Source: JBAZJN01 sp041651295 (GTDB taxonomy: Bacteria > Patescibacteriota > UBA1384 > XYA2-FULL-43-10 > CAINNR01). Taken from it: 29,632 nt of DNA. Below, in pieces: positions 14,467 through 20,954 of this stretch; the first letter of the stretch is position 1, and every line of letters begins with the position of its first letter. The notes beneath the pieces are model-generated. The model saw nothing but the letters and a program-made list of their open reading frames with translations, made no database searches and had not been told where the DNA came from. Location of the stretch: contig JBAZJN010000012.1 in assembly GCA_041651295.1 (NCBI GenBank), positions 1-29,632 of the forward strand, in the 5' to 3' direction. A program made the position numbers and the translations under genes.

Positions 14467-14493
14467 GGGCAGGCCATCGTGGTCTGCCCTTTT
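14467..14493 (+). terminator. Intrinsic terminator of the large RNA unit
   Basis: GGGCAGGCCA (14467-14476) pairs over 10 bp with TGGTCTGCCC (14480-14489) around a 3-nt loop. It is followed by TTTT. Confidence 0.85.
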
Positions 14494-14569
14494 CAAATAC
14501 TTTAGATTGTTGATTGGGCTAACTTGTGTTAGAATCCACTATAGTAATATTAAAATTCTACTTCGCAAA

Positions 14570-15844
14570 ATGTCCAACCCTGAAATCAAAAAATTAAAAA
14601 ACAACGCCACTTTGCTCACATTGCCCAGTCGGGAAACAAAAATTGCCAGTGTTCTCATCTCTTTTCGCGTCGGGTCGAGATATGAACCGGCGGACAAAAT
14701 CGGAATCTCCCACTTTCTCGAGCATTTAATGTTTGACGGTACCGAGAAGCGTCCGACGGCCAGAGATGTTGCCAGAGACGCGGATCAACTGGGTGCTAAT
14801 TTTAACGCTCACACTTCGGATGAGTACACAACTTTTTATATCTCCGCTTCTAGTGATCACCTCGAAAAAGCGATCGAACTTTTAGGCGACATGATCTCAA
14901 ATTCGCTGCTTGCGGAGAAAGAAATCATCAAAGAAAAAAATGTCATTATCGAAGAGATAAAAATGGGCGAGGATATGCCGGCGGAGCACGTTCACGATCT
15001 TTATGACGAAGCGATCTACCACGGAGACCCACTGGAACGCAATGTCATTGGCTCGCGCCAATCCGTTAATTCTATCAGTCGCGAAGACATTGTCTCTTTC
15101 AAAAATGAATTTTATGTCGGCGAAAATTGCTATATCGGTATCGGCGGCAACTTGGAAAGATATCCGATCGAAAAAATTATTCGGATGCTGGAGGAAAATA
15201 TCAATTTGCCCGCCGGCAAAAAGACCGAGATATTTCCGGCAAAAATCGCTTCCAAAAACAAAAACATTTTGATCAAGGATACGGCCCAAACCAACATCTT
15301 GCTTGGTTTCTTGGGCCCGGCATACAATTCGATCGATGAATTCCCGCTGAAAATTTTGGGAATAATTCTCGGCGGCAACATGAGTTCTCGACTGTTCACG
15401 AAAATTCGAGAAGAGTTAAAGTTGGCCTACGATATCCGAACCGCGGTCTCTTTGGCTACTTCGGCCGGGACTCTGGTGACCCAAGCCGGAGTTGCTAGCG
15501 ATAAAGTTGATTTAGCACTTAGATCAATTATCAATGAGTACGAAAAGGTTAAAACAGATCTGGAAGAAAGTGAAGTTGACAAAGCCAAACGCTACATGAT
15601 TGGTCAGGCGGAAATTAAACTTGAGGGTTCTTTTGAACAAACTTATTTCTCTTTAAGACATTATTTTACCACCGGCGAAATTATCACTTTGGATCAATTC
15701 GTTACTAAAATTAAAAGTGTGACATTCGATCAAGTTAAATCGGTGGCAGAGAAATATTTGCTGGCCGATAAGATTGTTGTTGCTGCGATTGGACCGGACG
15801 AAGTTAATGAAAAAATAATTAAAGCATTGAGCGCGAGGAGTTAA
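14570..15844 (+). CDS. M16 family zinc metallopeptidase (processing-peptidase type)
   Basis: The product is 424 residues from ATG 14570 (MSNPEIKKLKNNATLLTLPS); an earlier in-frame start at 14507 would include the likely -10 region. The inverted zinc motif HFLEH (48-52) is followed 76 residues later by Glu128 in NVIIEEIKMGED, matching the M16 pattern HxxEH-x(74-76)-E. The C-terminal half is the usual second M16 domain (AYDIRTAVSLATSAGTLVTQ). Such proteins degrade small peptides or process proteins; no signal peptide is seen, so it is probably cytoplasmic. The ndk start directly follows its stop codon, so the two are co-transcribed. Confidence 0.9.
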   Translation: MSNPEIKKLKNNATLLTLPSRETKIASVLISFRVGSRYEPADKIGISHFLEHLMFDGTEKRPTARDVARDADQLGANFNAHTSDEYTTFYISASSDHLEKAIELLGDMISNSLLAEKEIIKEKNVIIEEIKMGEDMPAEHVHDLYDEAIYHGDPLERNVIGSRQSVNSISREDIVSFKNEFYVGENCYIGIGGNLERYPIEKIIRMLEENINLPAGKKTEIFPAKIASKNKNILIKDTAQTNILLGFLGPAYNSIDEFPLKILGIILGGNMSSRLFTKIREELKLAYDIRTAVSLATSAGTLVTQAGVASDKVDLALRSIINEYEKVKTDLEESEVDKAKRYMIGQAEIKLEGSFEQTYFSLRHYFTTGEIITLDQFVTKIKSVTFDQVKSVAEKYLLADKIVVAAIGPDEVNEKIIKALSARS

Positions 15845-16447
15845 ATGGAAAAACCAAAAGTAGAAAGAACGATGATTGCTATCAAATCCGAATCAATCCA
15901 GCGGCAGATTATTGGAGAGTTAATCTCCAAATTTGAGCGCCGCGGTCTCAAAATGACTGCTTGTAAAATGTTGGCGCCTGATGCGGAGTTGATTGGCAAA
16001 CATTATGCCGATGATGAATCGTGGTACGTTTCATCGGGCACAAAAACCAGAGCAAATTATGAAGCCAAGGGTGAGAAAAATCTTTTGGAGCCGATTGAAT
16101 ATGGCAAAAAAACCCGAGAGCTTTTAATGAATAGTCTGCAGGATCGGCCGATCATCGCTATGATCTGGGAAGGGCCGCACGCTGTAGCACTAGGTCGGAA
16201 AACCGCCGGTGCAACCAACCCGTTAATCGCCGATATCGGCTCAATCCGTGGAGATTATTCACACGATTCATACGAAGTCTCTGACGAAACTAACAGAGCA
16301 ATCCAGACTTTGGTTCACGCTTCAGGATCGACTGAAGAAGCCGAAACTGAGATTGCAATTTGGTTCAAACCGGAAGAAATTCTCGATTACGATTTGGTTT
16401 TAGAAAATGTATTTTTCACTCCTGAATGGGGAAGAGTAAAGCGCTAG
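15845..16447 (+). CDS. ndk: Nucleoside diphosphate kinase with an internal insertion
   Basis: The enzyme balances NTP and dNTP pools by transferring the gamma phosphate through a phospho-histidine. The product is 200 residues, against about 140 for standard Ndk. The start ERTMIAIKSESIQRQIIGEL, the core MIWEGPHAV-x4-GRKTAGATNP and GSIRGDY match well. The catalytic His lies in TLVHASGSTEEAETEIAIWF, where the usual HGSDS is altered to HASGS. Most of the extra length is an insertion at about 52-85, between the HYAD segment and the kinase core. There is also a shorter addition before the catalytic His. ATG 15845 abuts the M16 stop, with GAGGAG at the end of that gene as the ribosome binding site. 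Confidence 0.88.
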   Translation: MEKPKVERTMIAIKSESIQRQIIGELISKFERRGLKMTACKMLAPDAELIGKHYADDESWYVSSGTKTRANYEAKGEKNLLEPIEYGKKTRELLMNSLQDRPIIAMIWEGPHAVALGRKTAGATNPLIADIGSIRGDYSHDSYEVSDETNRAIQTLVHASGSTEEAETEIAIWFKPEEILDYDLVLENVFFTPEWGRVKR

Positions 16448-16556
16448 CGCGCAATTTCTAATGCTCCCAAATTGACCTAATTGATCTAAAAAAATCTAAG
16501 TTAAAAATGCCTGAAGGGAAAATTCGGAGGGCAATTTCTGTTTTACGAAAGTAAAC

Positions 16557-16592
16557 TCTACTGATTTTGACCGATCGGTCAAAATCAGTAGA
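16557..16592. repeat. Perfect 36-bp palindrome without a loop
   Basis: Positions 16557-16574 are the exact reverse complement of 16575-16592, centred on CCGATCGG. It lies in a 215-bp gap between ndk (+) and a convergent minus-strand terminator. It could be a dimeric-protein binding site, a cruciform or a stem ending the ndk transcript, but no T-run follows. The rest of 16448-16556 shows only AT-rich words, one of them shared with 25834-25855. Confidence 0.9.
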
Positions 16593-16614
16593 AGGTTTTG
16601 GGGGAGATTTTGAT

Positions 16615-16650
16615 AAAAAAATTCCGGCTTGCTAACATCGCAAGCCGGAA
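16615..16650 (-). terminator. Intrinsic terminator of the 16663-17103 gene
   Basis: TTCCGGCTTGC (16622-16632) pairs perfectly over 11 bp with GCAAGCCGGAA (16640-16650). On the minus strand it is followed by seven T (16621-16615). Confidence 0.9.
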
Positions 16651-16662
16651 AGGCTTTTGTAC

Positions 16663-17103
16663 TTATTCGTCGAGACTTTGCGTCGCCCGCCAGAGAGTTG
16701 GTGCGATGGATTCGATCATTTCGGGTGAGATTGACCGGATTTCGAACCCTCCACCCTCAGCAAGTTTCTCGAGTACCAGGTAGTTTGGGCTCTCGCCTGG
16801 TAGCGGGGTTGTTCGGACGAAGTAACCTGATGCCCACGGCAGGTAGAAGCCTTCCTCGCCAGCTAGCATTTTCGCTGTCTCGTCGTCTTGCTTCCGCTCT
16901 CGTCTTCGACGCCAGCCCCGCCCTAAAATAAGTGTAATGAAGTACATCAGGATCCAACCGAGTAGAGCACCAGATCCGATCCGCCAGCCATCTGGTTTAT
17001 GAATATTCGAGAAGAACAGGCCAAGCAGCAAGACTGATGCAACTATTCGGGCCCAGGTGATCGGACTACTGAAATGCCTCTTCTGATGATTGGGGATGCG
17101 CAT
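16663..17103 (-). CDS. GC-rich membrane protein of unknown function
   Basis: The product is 146 residues from ATG 17103, with GAGG about 6 nt upstream. Two helices (about 18-33 and 41-60: IVASVLLLGLFFSN and LLGWILMYFITLI) are followed by the strongly basic GRGWRRRRERKQDDE and a soluble domain of about 75 residues. That domain includes GFYLPWASGYFVRTTPLPGE and ends in MIESIAPTLWRATQSLDE. The basic stretch puts the C-terminal domain in the cytoplasm. I do not recognise the family. Composition is GC-richer than the flanking genes, and the gene has its own promoter and terminator, like the other GC-rich units. Confidence 0.65.
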   Translation of the reverse strand: MRIPNHQKRHFSSPITWARIVASVLLLGLFFSNIHKPDGWRIGSGALLGWILMYFITLILGRGWRRRRERKQDDETAKMLAGEEGFYLPWASGYFVRTTPLPGESPNYLVLEKLAEGGGFEIRSISPEMIESIAPTLWRATQSLDE

Positions 17104-17155
17104 TGTCCTCGTTTCCTTCCAGTGAGTTAACCGTACAGATTTTCAGCAACGTTAA

Positions 17156-17183
17156 AGACTAGCAAATATGCAGAATATGTCAA
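17156..17183 (-). promoter_or_regulatory. Putative promoter of the 16663-17103 gene
   Basis: On the minus strand, -35 TTGACA (17183-17178) and -10 TAGTCT (17161-17156) are 16 bp apart. The -35 is consensus and the -10 is weak. Confidence 0.4.
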
Positions 17184-17250
17184 TACTAACTCGACAATAT
17201 GTGCCGTGACATTCAGACTAATTAATTTCAATTGATCTCGATTTATACTA

Positions 17251-17304
17251 TTGCTCAGTACCATTTATTATGGTAGTATTAAAATGACGACTAGGTATCG
17301 TCAT
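17251..17304 (+). promoter_or_regulatory. Promoter and two palindromic operators of the TrmB-like regulator
   Basis: A likely -35 TTGCTC (17251-17256) and -10 TAGTAT (17274-17279) are 17 bp apart. The palindrome TACCAT-N5-ATGGTA (17259-17275) fills the spacer. A second palindrome, ATGACGA-N7-TCGTCAT (17284-17304), covers the predicted transcription start. Both positions would block RNA polymerase, so autorepression is likely. Confidence 0.5.
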
Positions 17305-17308
17305 AAAT

Positions 17309-18094
17309 ATGGACATCAAAACAGCGGTTGAAAAACTTGGACTTAACCCAAAACAAGCCATGGTTTACTTGGCTATTTTGCAAATTGGTGCCGGAAATAT
17401 TCAAGAAATTGCACAAAAATCAGCCGTTAAGCGTACAACAACGTATTCCATTTTAGACAACTTAATACTTCGCGGACTTGTTACTTACCGGCAAAAAGGT
17501 GCACATAGGGAGTATTTTTCAGAAAATCCGAGGAAAATCCCCTCTCTAATCGAACGCCAAATTCATCAGATGGAGGACAAGCAGAGAAGTATTGAAGAAA
17601 TTATGCCGGAGTTGGCATCACTTTATAATCTGCATTCTACTAAACCAAAAGTCCGAGTTTATGAGGGAATTGAAGGAATTAAACAGGTTTTTGAAGAAAC
17701 ACTTTCCCTCAAGCGTGGGGAGGAAACACTAGCATATGCCTCGTACCAGACAATCAAGGGATATCTTTCTGATTTTATTAAAGATTATATTCGCCGTCGG
17801 GCTAGTCGTGGCATCACACAGCGCTGCATTGCCGAAGATTCAGAGGTTGCTCGTGAGGAATTAGTGAAAAATGATAAACGTGACTTGCGAGTTACGAGGT
17901 TGATTAATAAAGAGAAGTTTCCTTTTGATGTTGACCAAATCAATATTTATGGCAATAAAATGTTTATTGCCTCATATAAAGATCTGCTGGCAGTTGTGAT
18001 TGAGTCGGCCGCAATAGCTAATACTCAGCGCTCAATCTTTGAACTCGCTTGGTTGGGGGCGGAGAAGGCGACTCCAGTAGTACAGCGAAGCTGA
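17309..18094 (+). CDS. TrmB-family transcriptional regulator
   Basis: The product is 261 residues. The N-terminal winged HTH (about 5-75) has GLNPKQAMVYLAILQIG and SAVKRTTTYSILDNLILRGL, typical of TrmB proteins. A coiled linker helix (about 85-110) leads to the C-terminal TrmB-like domain, with KPKVRVYEGIEGIKQVFEET and later NIYGNKMFIASY. TrmB proteins are sugar-sensing regulators in archaea. In CPR genomes many relatives have no known ligand. The two palindromes immediately upstream suggest control of its own synthesis. The gene is free-standing; wecA/tagO follows with its own promoter. Confidence 0.85.
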   Translation: MDIKTAVEKLGLNPKQAMVYLAILQIGAGNIQEIAQKSAVKRTTTYSILDNLILRGLVTYRQKGAHREYFSENPRKIPSLIERQIHQMEDKQRSIEEIMPELASLYNLHSTKPKVRVYEGIEGIKQVFEETLSLKRGEETLAYASYQTIKGYLSDFIKDYIRRRASRGITQRCIAEDSEVAREELVKNDKRDLRVTRLINKEKFPFDVDQINIYGNKMFIASYKDLLAVVIESAAIANTQRSIFELAWLGAEKATPVVQRS

Positions 18095-18123
18095 CTACAG
18101 GGCAAGACAAAAGATTAATTTTC

Positions 18124-18132
18124 TGCTAAATT
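18124..18132 (+). promoter_or_regulatory. Extended -10 promoter of wecA/tagO, leaderless start
   Basis: TG-C-TAAATT forms an extended -10 ending at 18132. Transcription would start at about 18139, directly at ATG 18140, and no Shine-Dalgarno sequence is present. Confidence 0.4.
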
Positions 18133-18139
18133 TTAAGCA

Positions 18140-19216
18140 ATGAATTATGCAATCGCATTTATATCAACCTTAATTTTGTCGGTGATATTTACCGGCATTG
18201 TTCGAAATTTTGCGATCAAAAAGAATCTCGCTCCTGCTTTGCGCGATCGTGACTCACACAAAAATCCAACCCCGAGGATTGGCGGAGTGGCAATTTTCGC
18301 TGCATTTTTGGTTGTGTCGTTAATCTATTTTCTTTTGGTTGATCGTCAAGTTTATATTTCCAGCGTCAATTGGCTTGGTGTCGACAAAAAACTTCTGATG
18401 ATCTGGCTGGGTTCGGCGGTTATTGTTCTGGCGATGCTTTACGACGATCTCAGAGGTCTTTCCGCCTGGAAAAAGCTGGGCTTCCAATCAATTGCGGCAC
18501 TATTGGTAATTGTCGGAGGAATCGGCGTCGGAACCTTAACAAATCCCTTTGGCCCGGACATTAATTTAAACAGCTGGATTATTCCCTTGGGTTCTCATCA
18601 TATTTGGGTTTGGTCCGACCTTCTGGCCTTCTTTTGGCTTCTTGGCATGATGAATGTGATTAATTTTATCGATGGTATCGATGGTTTGGCCGCCGGCGTT
18701 TCCGGAATTGCAGCTTTCATCATATTTACTTTAAGTTTGATGGTCAGCCAAAGCGCCGTCGCCATGATCGCAATCATTCTTTGTGGTGCAACATTTGGTT
18801 TTCTCTACTGGAATTTTTATCCGGCAAAAATATTTATGGGCGACAGCGGCTCGATGTTTTTGGGATTTATGCTCGGAGTTCTGCCATTATTGTCGGGCGG
18901 AAAGCTGGCAACAGCCTTTTTGGTCCTCGGATTTGCAATTGTTGACGGCTTAATTGTTGCCGGCGCGCGCATCATCAAACATAAAAATCCTTTTACAACT
19001 GCCGACAAAACCCACCTTCACCACCGGTTTTTGGCCGCCGGTTTTTCCGTGCCAGCCACGGTTCTTTCGCTCTATGGTATCGCCGCGCTTTTTGGCTGGG
19101 TAGCACTGCGCTCAACAACAGCCAGTAAAATTTTTGCCTCAACGGGTTTGATTATATTAGTCGCTGCCTTAATAATAATTCTGAATGAGATCAAAAAGAG
19201 GAGGAAAAATGTTTGA
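18140..19216 (+). CDS. Polyprenyl-phosphate sugar-1-phosphate transferase (WecA/TagO type)
   Basis: This membrane enzyme moves a HexNAc-1-phosphate from a UDP-sugar to undecaprenyl phosphate, the first step of surface polysaccharide or teichoic-acid-like glycan synthesis. The product is 358 residues with about 10-11 helices. Family motifs are PTPRIGGVAIF (about 44-54), AMLYDDLRGL (about 93-102), NFIDGIDGLAAG (about 174-185), FMGDSGSMFLGF (about 232-243) and DKTHLHHRFLAAG (about 290-302). The HHR form of the last motif points to WecA/TagO rather than MraY. The gene overlaps the next small ORF by 8 nt. Confidence 0.9.
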   Translation: MNYAIAFISTLILSVIFTGIVRNFAIKKNLAPALRDRDSHKNPTPRIGGVAIFAAFLVVSLIYFLLVDRQVYISSVNWLGVDKKLLMIWLGSAVIVLAMLYDDLRGLSAWKKLGFQSIAALLVIVGGIGVGTLTNPFGPDINLNSWIIPLGSHHIWVWSDLLAFFWLLGMMNVINFIDGIDGLAAGVSGIAAFIIFTLSLMVSQSAVAMIAIILCGATFGFLYWNFYPAKIFMGDSGSMFLGFMLGVLPLLSGGKLATAFLVLGFAIVDGLIVAGARIIKHKNPFTTADKTHLHHRFLAAGFSVPATVLSLYGIAALFGWVALRSTTASKIFASTGLIILVAALIIILNEIKKRRKNV

Positions 19217-19310
19217 TATTCATAAACAGAAATGGGTCAAGGTTGTTTTTATCGTCCTTCTAGTATTGATGCTGATTTTTACCATTTTGCCTTTTCTGGG
19301 CAGCATCTAG
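19209..19310 (+). CDS. 33-residue single-helix membrane microprotein
   Basis: ATG 19209 lies 5 nt after AGGAGG, inside the end of the wecA/tagO gene (8-nt overlap). The product starts MFDIHKQKWVKVVFIV, then continues as one hydrophobic helix to the end (residues about 10-32). Charge distribution suggests the N-terminus stays inside. The ribosome binding site and coupling to the transferase make it a credible gene. Function is unknown; it might modulate the transferase or the PH-like membrane protein that follows. Confidence 0.55.
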   Translation: MFDIHKQKWVKVVFIVLLVLMLIFTILPFLGSI

Positions 19311-19319
19311 TGTTATAAT
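19311..19319 (+). promoter_or_regulatory. Extended -10 promoter giving a leaderless mRNA
   Basis: TG-T-TATAAT (19311-19319) is a consensus extended -10. ATG 19326 is 6 nt downstream of it, where transcription should start. No Shine-Dalgarno is present. No good -35 is seen. Confidence 0.5.
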
Positions 19320-19325
19320 AAACTC

Positions 19326-19808
19326 ATGGAAGACTCGGGCTTTACATTCAGGGGACAAAGACTGGACGAAAAGGTGGCAGATGTCATCCGCCGGCATCCG
19401 ATTATCTTTTTTTGGCCGCTACTTCAGGCAACACTTGGTTTAGCGGTTGGAATTATAGTTCTAATTTATGCCGGCTTTGGCGATATTTTTCTCATCGTCG
19501 GATTCATCGCGCTTCTGTTTATCTTTTCTGTGATATTTAAAATTTGGTTTATCTATTCAAATAGTTTTTGTCTAATCACAAATCAGCGGGTAATAAATGT
19601 TGACCAACGAGGGTTCTTCAACCGGGTGATTACCGAAACAGAATTCTCCAAAATCCAAGACGTCACTAACTCGACCAACGGCATGATTGGTACTAGCCTA
19701 AATTTCGGTGAGGTTGCAATACAAACTGCCGGCAAAGAGAACAAGCTACTTATTAAATTTGTACCCGATCCGTACTCTGTGCAACAAGAAATAACAAAAC
19801 ATCTATAA
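19326..19808 (+). CDS. Membrane protein with a bacterial PH domain
   Basis: The product is 160 residues. The N-terminal 30 residues (VADVIRRHPIIFFWPLL) lead into two close helices (about 28-50 and 54-76). They are followed by a small beta-rich domain with SFCLITNQRVINVDQRGFF and EFSKIQDVTNSTNGMIGT. These are the hallmarks of bPH2/DUF304-type domains found in YdbS/YdbT-like proteins. Such proteins sit in the membrane and are of unclear role. The start is set by the promoter position (leaderless). The stop at 19808 runs into the terminator of the opposite-strand 57-residue gene. Confidence 0.75.
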   Translation: MEDSGFTFRGQRLDEKVADVIRRHPIIFFWPLLQATLGLAVGIIVLIYAGFGDIFLIVGFIALLFIFSVIFKIWFIYSNSFCLITNQRVINVDQRGFFNRVITETEFSKIQDVTNSTNGMIGTSLNFGEVAIQTAGKENKLLIKFVPDPYSVQQEITKHL

Positions 19809-19838
19809 AAAATCCCGCAAGAATGTCATTCCTGCGGG
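19807..19838 (-). terminator. Intrinsic terminator of the dnaE-downstream operon
   Basis: CCCGCAAGAAT (19814-19824) pairs over 11 bp with ATTCCTGCGGG (19828-19838) around a 3-nt loop. On the minus strand a T6 run follows (19812-19807). The stop codon of the 57-residue ORF (19828-19826) overlaps the loop. Confidence 0.85.
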
Positions 19839-19999
19839 TCGTTCACAAAGCAGTCGGATTCGTGCTGCGTTTCTAGCCGGTGTCGTTCGACAACGGCAGC
19901 GCTTAGCGCATCCTGGTCTCCTGATTGCAGGGTGCGATAGAGCTCAGTAGCTCGTACGCAACCAACATCGGGGAGCAATTCGGGCTTGTCCTGACTCAT
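19826..19999 (-). CDS. 57-residue GC-rich small protein coupled to the gene upstream
   Basis: ATG 19999 overlaps the stop of the 316-residue gene in the ATGA arrangement, with AAGGGA upstream as a weak ribosome binding site. The product starts MSQDKPELLPDVGCVRATEL. It is acidic and mostly helical, with no signal peptide and no recognised family. Its codons are GC-rich, unlike those of the upstream gene. The terminator directly at its end supports it being the true last gene of the operon. Confidence 0.5.
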   Translation of the reverse strand: MSQDKPELLPDVGCVRATELYRTLQSGDQDALSAAVVERHRLETQHESDCFVNDPQE

Positions 20000-20946
20000 G
20001 ATACATCCCTTCTTTCTGCTTGGGAACTATTTATATCAAAATTATTAGTATTTGTCAAGGCCATATCATCCGGTAGTATTCTTTCTAAATCTGCTGCTGC
20101 CCGCTCTCGGGCTGGTGATCTTGGCTCGCCAGTAACTTTATTAATATCTGCTCCTTCGTAATTGGCACTGCCGAGGATACACATCATTGGCGCTTCTTCT
20201 GATCCCTGATAAATCAAATGCATTCGTGCTGCCTGATAACAGAGATCTTCAAGGCGATTGCGTCCCTGACTAACTGATGGAATATTATAAAATCTACTGT
20301 CGGGTGTAATGGCGAATGATAATTGTCGTAAATTTATAGGGTCTTCTCCTAATTCACCGATTTTTATAAATTTGTTTCCCGAGAGAATTCTAAAATCGTC
20401 TGAAATTCTCTCAACTGCTCTGAAAAATGCTCTTAGATCTTCTATTGTCTCAAGGTTGTTTAGAACGGGTAGCGCCAGTTTGCCCATCTCTTCTCGTTCT
20501 GTAACCATTCCGATAGTTTTGGTTTGAACCGGACGCACCTTCCCATCGGATGTCTGTATTTTCCAGTCAGTTGCCATGGTTAGGTCTTCATTGTGCTCCG
20601 GGTAGCTCACTTCCTCAACACCTTCCAATGATTCCAGTAAATCAGCTGAAGCAATTTCGCCTAAAAGTCCGGCGATAAGCACTCTACCATCAATTTTATA
20701 AGCTTGAGATACTATTTCGAATATTTGTTTTGTTTTAGCAATGGCTTGTGCGCGAAACTCCTTGCTTTGGCAGAGTCGTGAAAAAGCATCCGCTAAAACC
20801 ACCCCTTTTTCAGCGTCGGAGCGCGATCTATCTTTACATAGAGCAAATACTGCGTCAGCAAACTGATTTAATCTCTCAGCCTTTTGTTCGGGTGTCAACA
20901 TCTCGTCTGAGCTAAAAACATCTGGCCTAGCCTCGGCCAAAACCAT
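19996..20946 (-). CDS. Unknown protein with a PD-(D/E)XK-like pattern
   Basis: The product is 316 residues. ATG 20946 follows AAGGAG by 6 nt, 8 nt after the dnaE stop, so it is read with dnaE. No family is recognised. The segment from AGLLGEIASADLLESL (about 93-108) to TDWKIQTSDGKVRPVQTKT (about 127-145) has the order Glu in a helix, Asp in a strand, then Gln-x-Lys in the next strand. That is the QxK variant of the PD-(D/E)XK nuclease core, as in Mrr-like enzymes. Nuclease activity is an inference from this pattern only. The C-terminus is acidic. The position after dnaE suggests a DNA-related role. Confidence 0.6.
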   Translation of the reverse strand: MVLAEARPDVFSSDEMLTPEQKAERLNQFADAVFALCKDRSRSDAEKGVVLADAFSRLCQSKEFRAQAIAKTKQIFEIVSQAYKIDGRVLIAGLLGEIASADLLESLEGVEEVSYPEHNEDLTMATDWKIQTSDGKVRPVQTKTIGMVTEREEMGKLALPVLNNLETIEDLRAFFRAVERISDDFRILSGNKFIKIGELGEDPINLRQLSFAITPDSRFYNIPSVSQGRNRLEDLCYQAARMHLIYQGSEEAPMMCILGSANYEGADINKVTGEPRSPARERAAADLERILPDDMALTNTNNFDINSSQAERRDVS

Positions 20947-20954
20947 ATATCTCC

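Larger units (their letters stand above)
13642..14493 (+). ncRNA. Candidate large structured non-coding RNA, about 850 nt, class unknown
   Basis: A single unit runs from a strong promoter to an intrinsic terminator and is densely self-complementary. Main stems: GCCGTT (13677)/AACGGC (13743-13748) enclosing a 14-bp stem 13686-13699/13725-13738; AACACG/CGTGTT (13765, 13808); GCCCG-TGAA-CGGGC (13822-13835); TCCCCT/AGGGGA (13851, 13882); GTGGT/ACCAC around 13905-13929; ACTCCTGGCC/GGCCAGGAGT near 14000-14022; a 10-bp stem near 14284-14306; CCTCCCTCGAC/GTCGAGGGAGG near 14351-14376; TTGTCC/GGACAA near 14405. The size and ornate design resemble the giant RNA classes (GOLLD, ROOL, OLE), and location beside a tRNA fits some of them. 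I cannot match conserved motifs by eye, and I exclude tmRNA and RNase P RNA only on missing hallmarks. An embedded ORF is listed separately. Confidence 0.55.

Noticed and set aside
13635..14493. Group II intron (GTGCG at 13634-13638 resembles the 5' boundary)
   Set aside because: No domain V hairpin near the 3' end and no reverse transcriptase frame. The GTGCG falls just at the promoter.
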